From Epichloe hybrida (Eukaryota; Ascomycota; Sordariomycetes; Hypocreales; Clavicipitaceae): 64,000 bases of DNA. The position numbers and the translations under genes are program-made. The stretch covers positions 310,001-374,000 of the forward strand of contig JAFEKR010000030.1 in assembly GCA_019022495.1 (NCBI GenBank), read 5' to 3'. Each line of letters begins with the position of its first letter. Positions within the stretch are counted from its first letter, which is position 1. This document shows, piece after piece, positions 25,805 through 39,117 of the stretch. Under the pieces are notes generated by a model. That model was not told where the DNA came from, ran no database searches, and saw only the letters and a list, made by a program, of their open reading frames with translations.

Positions 25805-27313
25805 TTGCTAACAATATAACGTGCGAGCTAACGACTAATCATAGCTATCGCTCCGTTATTAAGAAGAAGAGGTATTGACCTTTGGATTCGTGATATTACA
25901 TAAGCCTACACTTAATCGCACATAATGCTAACGAGGCTAATTATTATAAGACTACTAAAGCAAATTATATATCTCTTTCTAGAAGGGACTGTAATTAAAT
26001 TAATTAGACCTCTTTACGGGATTATAAAGGCTAGAACCTACTAGTAGGTAATATACTTCTATCACCATAGGGATAACCTTAATATAACAACCTTAACCTA
26101 CAATCCTTACTTATTAATTATAGCTCTGAATAATAAAAACCTCTTTGGCATCATTAGAATGCAAACCAATAATACATTAGGCCTAAGCGACAATAACTTC
26201 TTCTAAAAAGAAGAGAAAGAGCTCTAGAAGGCTAATTTTATAGCTAAAGAAAAGCAACGATTAACCACTAAGAATCCCCTTATCTTTAATAGGTGTATCT
26301 TAACCTAAAACACTGATAATTTGTTAATCTTAACCTAGAAGGGCCAAAGTTAGAAGATTAAGGAAGTTAATCCTCAATCCCTAACAGTGAAGTAAGATTA
26401 CATAGAATAACAAGCCTAAGGAAGCTATATTACGACTATATATTAACTAGAAGCTTCCTATAACCTATTAATCATAGCTTAACACTAAGAACCCTTTACT
26501 AAAGATATTACATACCTTAATAAACGCCTTAAGTGGCAGATTAAGAATTAATAACGCAGACTATAATACATCCCTTTAGTTCTTAAAGAGGCAAAGCTCT
26601 TTATATTCATAGATAGATCGCTTACTAATAACAAGGATTTAAGCTCACAGATCGGATACGTGATTATAATTAGCAACGAGATAATGCAAGATAATAATAC
26701 CTTTATTATAAAAGGCAATATTATTACATATAGCTTAATAAAGAGTAAGAGAGTTACTTATAGCGCGCTTACCTCTAAGTTATATAGCATAGTTTAAGGC
26801 GCAGATATTACCTACGCGATTTCCACGACTTTACATTAAATCACAGATTAATTAAAGATACCTTAAATTCCTACAATTCTCTATACTAATTCTTTTTCGT
26901 TATATAAATATCTTATAAAGCTAGGAACCACAAAGGAGAAGAGACTAATGATTAATATTATAGCTCTTCGCTAATTATACAAAAGGTATAAGATCTACAA
27001 AGTTAGATAGATTAATAGCAACGATAATCCGGCGGATGTGATAATAAAAGCATTGCCAAATTCATCACTTTCCTCTTTAATTAATTCGAACAAATTAATA
27101 ATTCATGTTAAAGGATAGGTAAAGAGACCTATAATATTAAGGGATAGGAGCTTAGGCAAGGACTAATAGATTAATTTAATTAACTAATACCACGACGGCT
27201 AATCAGAGCAGCGAATTCCCATTAAGGGATCCACTAGTGTACACTTTCCTTTAATCTGATTTTTATTGCGTTTTTAAGCTCTTTAGCTACGAAGGAAAAA
27301 GAGAGACTACTAG

Positions 27314-27569
27314 TGTTAATTCCTTCGGATCTTCATTGGTTCAATCGTAGCTAAAGACCAGACCAATTGTGGGTCCGGTGTAATACACGTGATATGATTG
27401 GCTGCATTAATTCGCTACCCCCTTTTATGCCCTATATACGGATTTCGCCTACTTTTCTAGCATCTAGACTTTCCCTCTCTTCTCTCTCTTTCCTAGCTAG
27501 CTAACTAACTATCATCGACTTCAATCATACGGGATTTATTACCTGCGCAGGACCTTGGTGCAACTAACA
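27314..27569 (+). repeat. Element B 3' LTR
   Basis: 256 bp. Outer half unmutated, ending CTTGGTGCAACTAACA, followed by the TSD ATTAT. Confidence 0.9.
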
Positions 27570-27574
27570 ATTAT

Positions 27575-27798
27575 CTTTAGCCTTTATATAAGCTATAAGA
27601 TATAATTCCTAATTTTAAACTAAGCTTTTATTAAGCTTATTATTCATAATCTTACCCTTTATAAGAGGTAAGAAATACCTAGAATCTTTTCTTTAAAGGG
27701 GGTATATAATATATTTTACTAGCTTACTAATAGTTTTTCTTTTTATAATACTCTTTAGTAAAGTAATTAAAAAACTAGTAATTACTTTTATTATATAT
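27575..27798. repeat. AT-rich remnant
   Basis: RIP-mutated sequence between element B and the solo LTR; nothing recognisable in it. Confidence 0.4.
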
Positions 27799-28065
27799 TA
27801 TTATAACTATAGTAAGAGAGATATAAATAAAATAAAGGCTAAGGTTCTTAGTTATAGCTAGGGAGCTACTACTTAAGGGTAAGTATATAAAGGTCTTAAA
27901 CTCTAACCTCCTATATCCCTTATAAGTAGTCCTTATCTAAATACCTTACTATATATATATAGCTATTTAGTAACTACTTAGTTATTTATATAACCTAAGG
28001 CTTATCTAAGGGCTTTATTATGTGACTGTCCTATCTATGGCTCCCTAGCCTCCGTGCTCCTAACA
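27799..28065 (-). repeat. Solo LTR of the E family
   Basis: Exactly 267 bp, aligning end to end with the E1 LTRs (tattataactatagtaagagag to cctccgtgctcctaaca), in the same orientation as E1. No internal sequence is attached on either side. The 5-bp flanks (tatat and aagac) do not match, so simple LTR-LTR excision within one element is not supported. Confidence 0.85.
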
Positions 28066-28460
28066 AAGACTTACTTCAGTATATTTCTCTCTTTTAAACT
28101 AAAATTATATAACTAAGTAAAGAGATTACTATATTTATAGTATAACTAATAAGACCCACTTTTATTTATATATTTCTTTCTAGCTAGAATTATATAACTA
28201 AGTAAAAAGATAATACTAGGTTTATTGATTTTTAATTTTTTTTTGGGGTCATTGGCTGTGGCTAGAGCATTGCACTACAATGTGTATTATAGTGTAGTTT
28301 TTGTAGTGTAGTGTAGTTACTACACTACAAACTACACTAACTATAAGGGGAAAAAAACTACACTACACTACACTACAAATTTATTTTTATAAACTACACT
28401 AACTACAAATACTACATTTGTAGTGTTAGTAAAAATATTTATCTTAGCTTATAATATCTT
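28066..28460. repeat. Direct repeat and TGTAGT/ACTACA simple-sequence block
   Basis: Two imperfect copies of about 50 bp (around 28079-28133 and 28171-28219, sharing attatataactaagtaaa) precede a poly-T/GGGG tract. After AGAGCATTG (28255-28263) comes a block of TGTAGTGTAGT and ACTACACTACA runs (about 28264-28430) that can fold on itself. The block may be the end of a DNA transposon. Confidence 0.5.
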
Positions 28461-28630
28461 TATAATAGCTTATAATAGCTTATAATAGCTTATAATAGCT
28501 TATAATAGCTTATAATAGCTTATAATAGCTTATAATAGCTTATAATAGCTTATAATAGCTTATAATAGCTTATAATAGCTTATAATAGCTTATAATAGCT
28601 TATAATAGCTTATAATAGCTTATAATAGCT
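28461..28630. repeat. Decamer minisatellite, 17 perfect copies
   Basis: The unit TATAATAGCT repeats 17 times without a mismatch, then decays into TA-rich sequence. Perfect identity in heavily mutated surroundings points to recent slippage after RIP. Confidence 0.95.
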
Positions 28631-28776
28631 TATATATATATTACTTATATAGCTTATATATATATTACTTATATAACTTATATAACTTAAAATATAATAA
28701 GTGTTAAAGTTTAATTAAAAATAAATAAGTAATAAACTAATAAAATATAAGTATAAGTATAAATAAGTAAATTACT

Positions 28777-30050
28777 ATATATATTATTTACGCTAGTTAG
28801 CTCTATAGATAGCTATTACTAGTACTCCTGCTACTAAGTCAAAAGGGAAAACCCTATACTAGGAAGAAAAACCCCCTTATATCTGTGTACAGGCTAGCGC
28901 TAGCCCTATAACAGGTCTGCGCCGCTTAGTGTGTTTCCTGTTATAAGTATTTATTACTAGCTTATACTAGCCTTATCCTATTAAAAAGAAAAAGAAAGGA
29001 AAGATATATAAAATAAGAGTTTATAGGCCCCTTCTAGTCCTGCTTTAGTATAATAATATGCCTATCCTAAGTCTCTTTGCTTTAGGCTAGGGCAGAGTAA
29101 ATTCGGATTTATAGTGTTAATTTACTTCTTATTCACTCTTACGCTTACTCTCCTATAGCCCTACTTTTTAGCTATCTCTAGCCTATTCCTACCTTATATA
29201 TCTAGTAAAGTCTAAGCACCTAGTTTTATTTAACTAGTACTAGGGGAGGGTAGTTATAGCCCTAGACTAGGGTAGTCCTAGGTTAAGATTACTTATATGT
29301 TATTAGATTTGTTAATTGTGTTGTACTTTGTTTTTAAGTAAGTTATCTAAATTATCCCTCCCCCCCCCTCTATAGGTATAAAAGAGAGCTCTCCCCCCCT
29401 AGGGTCCTAGTCTCTTTCTTCTCTTTATATTAAACTTCCTATAGGTTTTTCTTTTCTTTCTAGCTATTTAAGGCTATCCTAGGCTAGGGTTAGGTTATTT
29501 GCTAATGTTTGCTGTAAATTTAAACTAAATCTGGCATAATAGCGCTAGAAGTTATAAGTACTTTAGTATTACTACTTATCTAGCTCTAATTTGCCTAGGA
29601 ATCTCGTGAGTATAAGAACTTCCTAAGGAAGTCTATAACTAAAAAGTAATACGCGTAGGTCATAGAGAAGGGTCTGTCTATAAGTTATGTTTACTTCTAC
29701 TCTAGGCCTAGTCTACTGCTAATTTGCTTTAGCTTAGTAAACTAAGAGAAGTTTAATATATTTCCTGTGAATCTCGTTTGGTTTAGGACCTTAGGCACTA
29801 GTGCTATCTTATTGTTAGTAGGTTAGTCCTGCTCTGGCTTAGTAATAGGGCTAACTTGCTAGATAGGGGTAGCTACTAATGCGTGTTTTGACTGTTAGGT
29901 TCGGAACTATTAATGCCACTAGGTAATAATTAATAATTGCCCTTGCTCTGGCTTGGTTCCGTGTCTAATCCGCTATTTTAGCTAAACTTATCTAGTAATT
30001 GAAATAAGTATTAGTGGTTGGTTAAGACCTAGGCTTCTATAGCTAATGGG
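28777..30050 (-). mobile_element. 3' fragment of a Tad-like LINE (copy 1)
   Basis: About 1.27 kb collinear with 40236-41505 of the longer LINE copy. It starts at the same (TA)-rich tail (tatatattatttacgctag) and includes the same TATAAAAGAGAGCTCTCC segment near 29380. It is less RIP-mutated than the other copy. Homology stops abruptly at 30050, directly before CAGAGCATCA. The reverse-transcriptase part is absent. The strand is inferred from copy 2. Confidence 0.7.
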
Positions 30051-30181
30051 CAGAGCATCACATTACATTACATTACATTACACATTACATTACATTACAT
30101 TACACCCCCCTTTCACACATTACATTACATGTAATTACATGTAATTATTTGTAATTAAATGTAATTATTTTTTATTTTTTA
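30051..30181. repeat. CATTA/TACAT simple-sequence block, possible hAT terminus
   Basis: Begins CAGAGCAT at the exact point where homology between the two LINE copies ends, then runs through tandem ACATT units with a short GC interruption and ATGTAATT units. CAGAG is compatible with hAT-type terminal inverted repeats; assignment is tentative. Confidence 0.4.
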
Positions 30182-33100
30182 ATATTTAGGTAAAGTTACA
30201 AGACTGCCTACGCGAGAATAGCGTCTATATTATTCGAAATCAAAGCAGTAAGATTGTTAAATCGTTAATTTAAGTCCTTAAAGAAGAAATAATGCCACAG
30301 TGGCCTGAAAACGAAATCGCAAAGCAAATTACCACAGGCAAATTCCTCTCTTTAAATAATCCTACCCTTAAAAGCCCTCTAATTACAAGCCCTTTAATTT
30401 ACACTACCCCTATCCATTACCCTTTAATATATAATCCTCCTATATATAATCCCCTGATTAATAACCCTTATAATCCCGCTTTAAATAACCCTCCGGCTAC
30501 ACAACTACCTCTAGGAAGAAACACACCTAAACCCCTAATAAATCTAATAATTCCGCTAATTATCCTGGAACAACTAATGTAATAGATAACCCTAGCTATG
30601 CAAATAGTAATAATCCCGTCTAAAGATTAAATCATAAGAAAGATCTTAGAACTTACAAAGAGCTATAAGGATAATGACCATTATAGTAGGAAGATATACG
30701 ACTTCCTTACGCCAAAAGTTAACTTATTCTAGAATAAATATAACAGACTAAATCTCCCGTAGGAATATATACATAAGGCCCTTCCTATTATGCTTTCAGG
30801 TAATGCTAAGTAGTATTACCTTAATTATCTAGCAAACAAAGGCTTCATATACAAATAAATAGTTAATAACGTTTATTAATAATTTAAAACAAAAAGCAAC
30901 TAACAGTTCTATTACTAAGGATAAAACGGTATAACGCTTAGGAATATTATTGCTACCAATCCGGACAAATCCAAGCTAGATTATCTTGAGATTCTGCTCA
31001 CAACCCTTAAACGTGTTCACAGAGGACTCTTTCCCCTATTAACAGTTAATATAAAACTCTATTATTAGACCCTAAGCGTAATTTCTAGTGTTCTAGAGTG
31101 TAGGTAAGCTGAATATAATTATTCACCTAGCTTTAAAGGACTTGCTAGAGACCTCCATAAATCAATCTCTATTGCCAAAGCTAATAAATCAGCTACCTAA
31201 TTTAATTAAAGCACCGTTAGTACTACTAATGCTAACAAATTAAAAGTAATATTTATAGACTATTATTATAACTAACCGTATAATTAACAAGGTTAAGACA
31301 GAGGCTATGGTTACTATAACTAAGGCCGTAACTACAGCAGATGCCATGTCTATAACAAGAACGGATGCTAGTTAACAAACCATCTAGAAAAAGACTGGAA
31401 AGAGGCAAAAGAGCACTAGTAAAAGAACAAGAGACACTAATCGCCGCTAATAGAGAAAAAGTATTATGCATTCCTCACGGCCTATAAAGGCTAAGTATTT
31501 AAAGAAGCTAATAACCTCGCTAATAGAGCGTGGGAATTAGCTAAAACCTTTATTAAGTCCAATAATAACGAAGACAAGGATGATAATGCTAAAGAGACTT
31601 CCACATTAAAGTTTAACTAGCTAAGTATTACACAATTCTTTACATCAGGATTTTAACTAGTTAATAGCAATATTATTAATATCCTAAGAGATGAATCATT
31701 TAAGCACGCATACCTTAAGCATAATCCCTTTAATAATGTGAAAACCTCTTATGTTTTAGAGGAATATTACTTTAAAGAAGTTTTCTAAGGGATAATACCT
31801 AATACAGGAGCCTTAGGTGTCTTAACAGCTAGAATTAGATAAGTATAAGCCTTATTAAGATTAATGCTATTACTAAAGATTAAACTAACTCTAGAAAAGA
31901 TAATTAAATTCAGTGCTAGGAGCGCGATTACAAAAGAAGTAGTTAACATACTAACGGAGCTAGGCGATATCCCTTTCTATGTAATTAACACATATACGCC
32001 TTTCTTATTCTCTTTGGATAACATAGATAGGTTACGCGTTAAGGTAAATAACCTCGCGAACGTATTAATCCAAGATAATAAGATAGTTCCTGTTATTAGG
32101 AAATAGGGACATCTTTAGTGGACTCTAGAAGCTAGAGAAACGGTAGCTTTCCACCTATTAGAAATAGAACTCCGTTAACTACATTAATAATTTGGTTACC
32201 TATTAGTTAAACGGCTTATGAAAATACTAAACTAAGCTAGACATAACATTAAAGCAAAGGCTATTAAATGATTAACTGAAATTTACTACTATTACTAAAT
32301 GAACGGAAAGGCCCTAGGCAGATTCAAGTTCACGATCAAAGACGACCATGAGTTTAATTACGAGATAATAGTTAATATTGTTTAGATTAACGGACGACCT
32401 ATTCTTTATGTTATTAATTCTATAACCTTGTTTTAAGCAGCCTAATTCCTTAATCTAAATAAGCAGAAGGCACGTGACATTTGGAACGCCTTGCGTAAAT
32501 GCTAGATTAACACTTACCTTAGTCCTCTAGAATGGATTATATATAATGCTAGAAAGAACTTTATATTAGCAGAATTTAAGCATTATACATGATTGCTATT
32601 AATTGAGATTGATGAAGTTCTAGTTAAGGCCTATAATAGTATTAGAAAAGTTAAACGCTATCATAGACTATTACAGCAAGCCTATATAATCATTATAGAC
32701 TCTATAGGTTAAGATCTCACGCCTAAGCAATAACTTTAGATAGCTGTGAAAGCTATGAACAACTTAGCAGGCCCTAATAGCCTTATTCCTATAATTCTTA
32801 TCTTTAGTGCATATCCATGGATAACTAATAAGTTACCGCTAAGTGTATCTATTATTTAACAAGCTAAAGCAATTTGCAAAGCCACTAATAAGGTCTAATA
32901 ACTCCTAGTAAAGCAACAAGTTCATAATGCTCTAAGAACCCAAAATAGCCTAAATACACTACTAACGCACTAACTTCCGTTATAGTTAGATATACGCGTA
33001 TGGAGAGAGAAAGATAGATAGCACGGCCCCTATAAGCTTCTTACTACTAATAGAGAAACCTATACCCTTTAAATACCCCGTAAACTAATAAGATTCTAAT

Positions 33101-35604
33101 TAACAGTTATCAAACCATACTATCATAACCTATACTATGCTAAAGAACTTCACAAGTTAACACCTAGAGGCAAAGACTAAGCTACAGATATAAACAAGAC
33201 CCTAATAATTAAAGAGATTATCCCTAAAGCTTTAGAAATAAATAAGGAACTACTATAGCCTAAGAGAAAGCATAGAAGACTATAAAAGAAGCTTATAGTT
33301 TAATTTAACCTTATAGGAACTAAATACATAGTAACTACATACTTAGTAAACAAAGACTAAGAGGAAGTATTAATAGAGGAACTTATAGCTAATAGTAAGT
33401 TAAGCGTAGTATTTATTATAGCAAAGGAAGAAGCCGATTAGGATCTAGCCCTTTAGTTATGTTAAGAAGGAAAGATTATAACTCTAGGCAAGCCCTTTAA
33501 GCTATTAGATTAGATTAAGATTAATACTTTGCAAGCCTGTAATGTGTTTAGATTTACGCTATTTAATCCTGCTAAACATAGTAACAAGAGACTCTTCAAA
33601 TCTTGTATAGTAAGAGAAATCAAAGGCAAAGGAACAGCTACGCCGTACGAAAAATCACAACTTATGATTCAAGGGACGAATAATAAAGGGAAGGAATTCA
33701 TCCTAACCCAATCCCTAATGATCTAAAGATTAAGCTAACGATTGATTGTCGCGATCGCACCATCGCTTAGATCCAGAGGAATTATCCTATGGATTTAAGA
33801 CATTACATAAGCTTACGTGCAATCGAAAACGTAGCTTACAAGATTAATCATCGCCATATTACCTAAGCAGATAGCACATCTATTCCCTAAAGGAACTATC
33901 ATGGAAGTTATTAAGCCTTTATACGAAATTGCAGAAGCTAGAACCCACTAGTTCGTAACTTACTTCTGTTATTATAAAGAGATGCTTAAGATAATAACTT
34001 CGTCCTATAACCTATGCTTACTAATTATAGAAGAGAATAATAATAACCTCTTTAGAGTAATTAGCATGCAGACTAATAATACGCTAGGCCTTAGTAACTA
34101 GGATTTCTACGACCTTAAAAAGAAGGAACTGCAGAAGGCGGATTTCTTAGCAAAGCTAAAGCAGAAGCTATTAGCTAAGAATCCCCTTACCTTTAATAGT
34201 TATATCCTTACCTAGAACGCTGATAACTTAATGGAGCTTTGTTAAAAAGGCTAGAGTAAGAAGATCAGGCAAATTAACCTGCAATTGCTAACTATGAAAT
34301 AAGATTACATTAAACAACGAGCACAAGGAAGTTATATTACAACCGTCTGTTAACCCGAAGCCCTTTATAACCTGTTAATCGTAGCATAACATTAAGATCC
34401 GACTCCTGATGATATAACTTAATTAAATAAGCGACTTAACTGGCAAATCTAACATTAAGACTAAGGCCTACATTACATCCCTCTAGACCTTGAGAATGCG
34501 AAGTTATTCGTGTTTATAAATAGATCCCTTGCTAATAATAAAGATCTGAGTTCCTAGATAGGATACGTGATTGTAATTAGTAATGAAGAGGCGAAAGACA
34601 ACACATTCACCTTAAAAAGTAATATCATTACATATAGCTTAACGAAGAGCAAGTGTGTAACCTATAGCGCCCTTACTTCTAAACTATACTTAATAGTACA
34701 AGGTGCTAATATAGCCTATGTAATTGCCACGACCCTTAATATAATCACAGACTAATTAAAGATTAACCGTATCCCTATAATTATATGTATAGACTCTTTT
34801 TTATTATACAAGTGTCTTATAAAGCTAGGTTTCACAAAGGAGAAACGCCTTATAATTAACATTATAGCACTTTAGTAATCATACAAGCAACAAGAGATCT
34901 ACGAAGTACGATAGATTAACGGTAATAACAACCTTGCTAACGTAATAACAAAGGCATCTCCGAATAAGAGCCTTAAGACTTTTATTAACTTAAACGAAGC
35001 TGTAATTTGAGTTAAAGGCTAGGTGAAGAGACCAGAGACTAGATAAGATTGACGAGAACCCAATCTAACCATGCCTGAGCTAATAAGAAGCCCTTATTTT
35101 AATTCCCTGTATTTACTTGTGTTTATTTCGAATGATTCTGATTTTTATTGCGTTTTTTAAGCTTTTAAAGCTCCTGATTGAGCCCGCTTCCTAATCCGCG
35201 GATTAAGCGATTTTTTTTCTTGCATTGCATTATCAACCAATAGGGAGTCCGAATTTAACATCGGACCCACTTATCCTTACACAGGATCATTTTATTCATA
35301 TACTTACTAATTCCCTCTTTTAGTACTAAATCCATCCTGCCCCACTTTCTTCCTAAAAAAGAGAAGTTACTAGTGTTATAATAACTAGGTTAACATTAGG
35401 TTAACCACTAGGAAAGTGGAGCACGTGCGGCAGCGCCGCACTGTGATTGGCCGCACCCGTACGCGAGGCACACACGTGACTCGCGTCCCCTTTTTCTTGT
35501 GGCCACATAACGCTGTAAATAGCTTCAATCCTTAGACCTTATTATATCATTAAACCTGACCCTACGTTGCACTAGTGCATACCAATCCCTTGGTGTAACT
35601 AACA
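30182..35604 (+). mobile_element. Element D: 5'-truncated Ty1/copia retrotransposon
   Basis: Gag-pol on the plus strand without a 5' LTR. The gag N-terminus (about 30292-30580) is rich in Pro, Asn and Ile. The zinc knuckle CHVYNKNGC..TNH lies near 31350, the integrase core about 32300-32600 (FKF.IKDDHEFNYEIIVNIV), RT about 33450-34110 (VREIKGKGTATPYEKS), and RNase H about 34500-34755. A purine tract precedes the 231-bp 3' LTR (35374-35604, TGTTA...TAACA). D is the least mutated pol in the nest, with open pieces of 60-96 codons. The right flank is gtaag; the left target duplication cannot be checked because the 5' end is missing. Confidence 0.85.
35374..35604 (+). repeat. Element D 3' LTR
   Basis: 231 bp, GC-rich and largely free of RIP, ending GCATACCAATCCCTTGGTG then TAACTAACA. 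Preceded by a purine tract AAAAAAGAGAAG. Its end resembles both the B LTR end and the oxidase/transposon junction at 3766-3790. Confidence 0.8.
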
Positions 35605-38600
35605 GTAAGCCTTACTACTTAAAAAAGTGTTATATATATAGAAAAGAAGGTTATTAGTTAACTAAGCACTTAGATAAGGACTAGAAGAAAGCGTTCTAAT
35701 ACTTTAAGAATTACTCCTACATAGACTTAATAGCTTCTTTATATAATATATTCCTAATATAGTATAAAGGTAATAATAATTCTAAATTAGCTAAAGATAA
35801 TAATATTAACTAATACCTAATAGAACTTAGCTTTAGTAAAGAAAATAATAATAGCTAAGTGCCTATAAGCCTTCTTTATATATAAGACTACCTATAATAG
35901 CTATGTAATTAATAAGATTCTTACTAGTAAAGTAATAATTTATACTCTAGCTAAGAAGAATTTATTTAATCTTTAGGAACTAGATAAGGCACTAAGTATA
36001 TTTATACTTAAAGAATAATATTTATCCAAAACCTTTAAAGGTATTATAGCTAACATAAGTGCTATAGGATATTCATTAGCAAGCTACCCTTAATTCTTAG
36101 CTTTATAAAGTATAATACTAACTATTATACTTAATAAGTTAAATACTAGGAAAGTAAAGATTAAATTTAGCCCTAGAGAACTAATTAAGGCACTTAGATT
36201 AATTAAAGTGCTAACCCTATTTAGAATTATTCTCTTTTAGGTAATCCCTATAAACACTCCCTTTCTCTTATACCTTAATAATATAACCTACCTAAAGATT
36301 AATTTCTATATATTAGAGAATGTTTTATAGTAAGGGAATATTAAAGTTCCTATTATATATAAATAAGGGTATGTGTAAATGCTTCTTAATAAAGAAGAAA
36401 GTGTTACTTAGAGTTATCTTATAGAGATTAAGCTTTGTTAATTATATTAACGCTTTAGATACCCTTTAGTTTAGCGTCTTTATAATTTACTATATAAATT
36501 CAGGCATAAGATTAAGTTTAAAGCTATTAAGAAGCTAACTAAGGTTTGCTAGTAGTGCTAATTACACACGGATAGCCTATATTAATTTAAATTCACCCTT
36601 TAGAATAAATGTGCTTATAATTACAAAATCATTGTGAATATTATATATGTTAACGGCAACCGCCTTATTTTATAAGTTATTAATATGGCTATATTCTTTA
36701 ATATAGCTAGATTTATTAAGGATATCTCTGTAAAGACTACGTAGGAAGCACTCTATCTTTACTAGATTAATATCTATCTAGGCCCCCTAGATTTAATTAT
36801 TATAAATACTAGAATAATATTTAGAGGTAAGGAATTTAAGTAGCTTATATTATTAATAGTAATTAAGATTAAAGATATCCTTATTAAGGCTTACTATAGT
36901 ATTAGTAAGGTTAAGTAATATTATAAGCTACTCTAAAGAGCTTATAATATTATTAGATAAGAGTGCCTAATAACGCTAGAGCCTATAGCGTTATAAATAG
37001 CAGTTAAAGCTATAAATAATACTATAGGATTAAATAGTCTTATGCTAATAGTCCTTATTTTTAGTGTATACTCTTGTATAGTTAAGGAATTGCCTCTATT
37101 ACTAGATATTGCGTAATAAGCCCTTATAATCTAACTAGTAATAAAGGAAGTTAAGTAAATTTATACCTAGCGGAAGGTTAGCAATGCCCTTGCTGTAAGG
37201 AATAGTCCTAATATCTCTACGACCATTAACCTCCTGCTAGAATTACTTGTACACGTGTGGCATAAAGGTAAGGGATAAAGAGGCCCCTATAAGCTATTAG
37301 CTATAGAAGGTGAAACCTATACTTTTAAGCTCCCTTAAGGCCCTAAGGCCTTTAGATTAACCTTTATTAGGCCTTTTTATAAAGATCCTAATAAAGAGAG
37401 ACCTCTTAAGAGCGTAAAGGACTAAGATACTTCTTTATAGCTTATAATTACCCCTCCTATTAATCCCCTAAGGTAAGGACCTAGAAGACCTTAAAAGAAC
37501 CCTCCTGTTATTATATCTAATGTTAATTATGTAGATTAAATGAAAGATAAGACTAATGTCTTTCTATTAGCTAAGGAAAGCTCTAATCTTAAGCTTACGA
37601 TCTAATTACATAAGGAAGGAATTATTAAGACCCCTAGTAAGCCCTTTAAGTAGTTTACTAAAGCTAAAATTAATGCTCTAATTAAACAAGGTATGTTTGA
37701 ATTTATTAAGTATAATAAAAGAGAGTATAGTGGAACTTAAATTTTTAATTCCTATATTATTAATAAGGTAAAGGGTAAGGTAATAAATCCGTATAAGAAG
37801 TTAAGGCTTATAATCTAAGGTTATAGTAATGAAGAGAAGCTAGCAATCCTTACATAGGCCCTAATAATCTAATAAGCTAGCTAGTAATTAATCCTTATAA
37901 TAATACTTGCGTTATTATTGCTAGGCCTTATCCTCTAGCTTTGTAATATTACACAGGCCTATGTGTAAGCATAAACGCTTCTTAGTTATATAATCCTAGC
38001 CTAAATCCCTATCTAAATCCATTACCTATACCCTATAAGCATAATAATACAAGTAATTAAGCCTTTATATAGTATTATAGAAGCTAGCACCTACTAGTAG
38101 GTAATGTATTATTATTACTATAAAGAAATACTCTAGATAATAACCTCTATATTTAACCTATGCTTACTTATAATAATAAAGGAAAACCTAACCTTTGTGT
38201 GTATAGGGATATAAACTAATAATATAATTAGACTATCTAACTATAAGTTCTCTTAATAAGAGGAAGATTAATTAAAAGCTGCTTCTTTTACTACTAAACT
38301 AAAGTAAATCCTTTCTATAGGAAACTTACTAACCTTTAATAGTAGTATTATTACTCTTAAAAATAATATAATTATACTAAGGCAGAAAGGCTAGAGTAAA
38401 AAGCTTTAATTAATCCTACTAACTAATTTAAAATAAGCGTACATAAAATAACAAGCTTAAGGCGCGTATATTACCTTAATTTACTAGCCTAAAGCCTATT
38501 TTAACCTCTCTGTTGCTACATAGCACTAAGACCTATTGTCTTAAGATGTAAAGAACTTAAACTAATGAATTCAATAGTAAATTAATAATCTAGATTAAGA

Positions 38601-39117
38601 ATTAAGGTTTATACTATTTAATCTTAAGAAGGTAAAACTTTTTATATTTATAAATAGATTATTTACTAATAACTAAGACCTTACTTCCTAACTAAGCTAT
38701 ATACTTATCCTAGCTAGTAAAGTCTAAAAAGAAGGTACCTTTATAATCTAAGGTAATATTATATACTATAGCTTTACTAAGAGTAAGAGAGTTATAAGAA
38801 GTATGCTTACCTCTAAGATCTATAGTATAGTTACTAGTGCTAATATAGCTTATGTAATCTTAATAACACTTAGGTTAATTACACACTAATTAAACCTCCC
38901 TATGATTCCTATTATTATTTATACTAATTTATACTCTTTATATAAATACCTCATTAAGCTTAGTACTACAAAAGAGAAGCGCCTTATAATTAACATTATA
39001 GCTCTTCGTTAATCATACGAGCAACGAGAGATCTGTAAGATTAGATGGATTAATAGGAATAATAACCTCGCTAATGCATTCACGAAGGCATTGCTAAATA
39101 AGGCATTTAAGAGGTTT
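35605..39117 (+). mobile_element. Element C1: truncated Ty1/copia internal region
   Basis: Starts at the gag zinc knuckle (about 35628-35720, equivalent to 45426-45520 of C2), immediately after the D LTR. It runs through integrase (about 36570-36870), RT (about 37640-38240) and RNase H (about 38630-38900) to the pol C-terminus (NNLANAFTKALLNKAFKRF), where the C2 LTR begins. Related 3' sequence with a purine tract reappears at 57514-57640, so C1 was probably interrupted by C2. Heavily RIP-mutated. Confidence 0.72.

Larger units (their letters stand above)
13015..27569 (+). mobile_element. Element B: Ty1/copia LTR retrotransposon split by nested chromovirus E1
   Basis: Two 256-bp LTRs (13015-13270 and 27314-27569, TGTT...AACA) are flanked by the 5-bp target duplication ATTAT (13010-13014 and 27570-27574). 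Removing E1 and one copy of its TSD leaves an element of about 6.73 kb. Gag-pol is on the plus strand: gag with a CFI(Y/C)SKS-type zinc knuckle about 23300-23360, integrase about 24090-24640, reverse transcriptase about 25580-26180, RNase H about 26590-26860. A purine tract (AAGGAAAAAGAGAGA) precedes the 3' LTR. The longest open piece is the RT segment near 25640-25800. Less heavily mutated than A and E, but full of stops. Confidence 0.9.

Noticed and set aside
28461..28630. Regular repeat array considered as CRISPR
   Set aside because: A head-to-tail decamer without spacers, in a eukaryotic genome.
30292..30582. Plus-strand 96-codon Pro/Asn/Ile-rich ORF as a host gene
   Set aside because: It is the N-terminal part of element D gag; similar gag sequence precedes the zinc knuckle in B.
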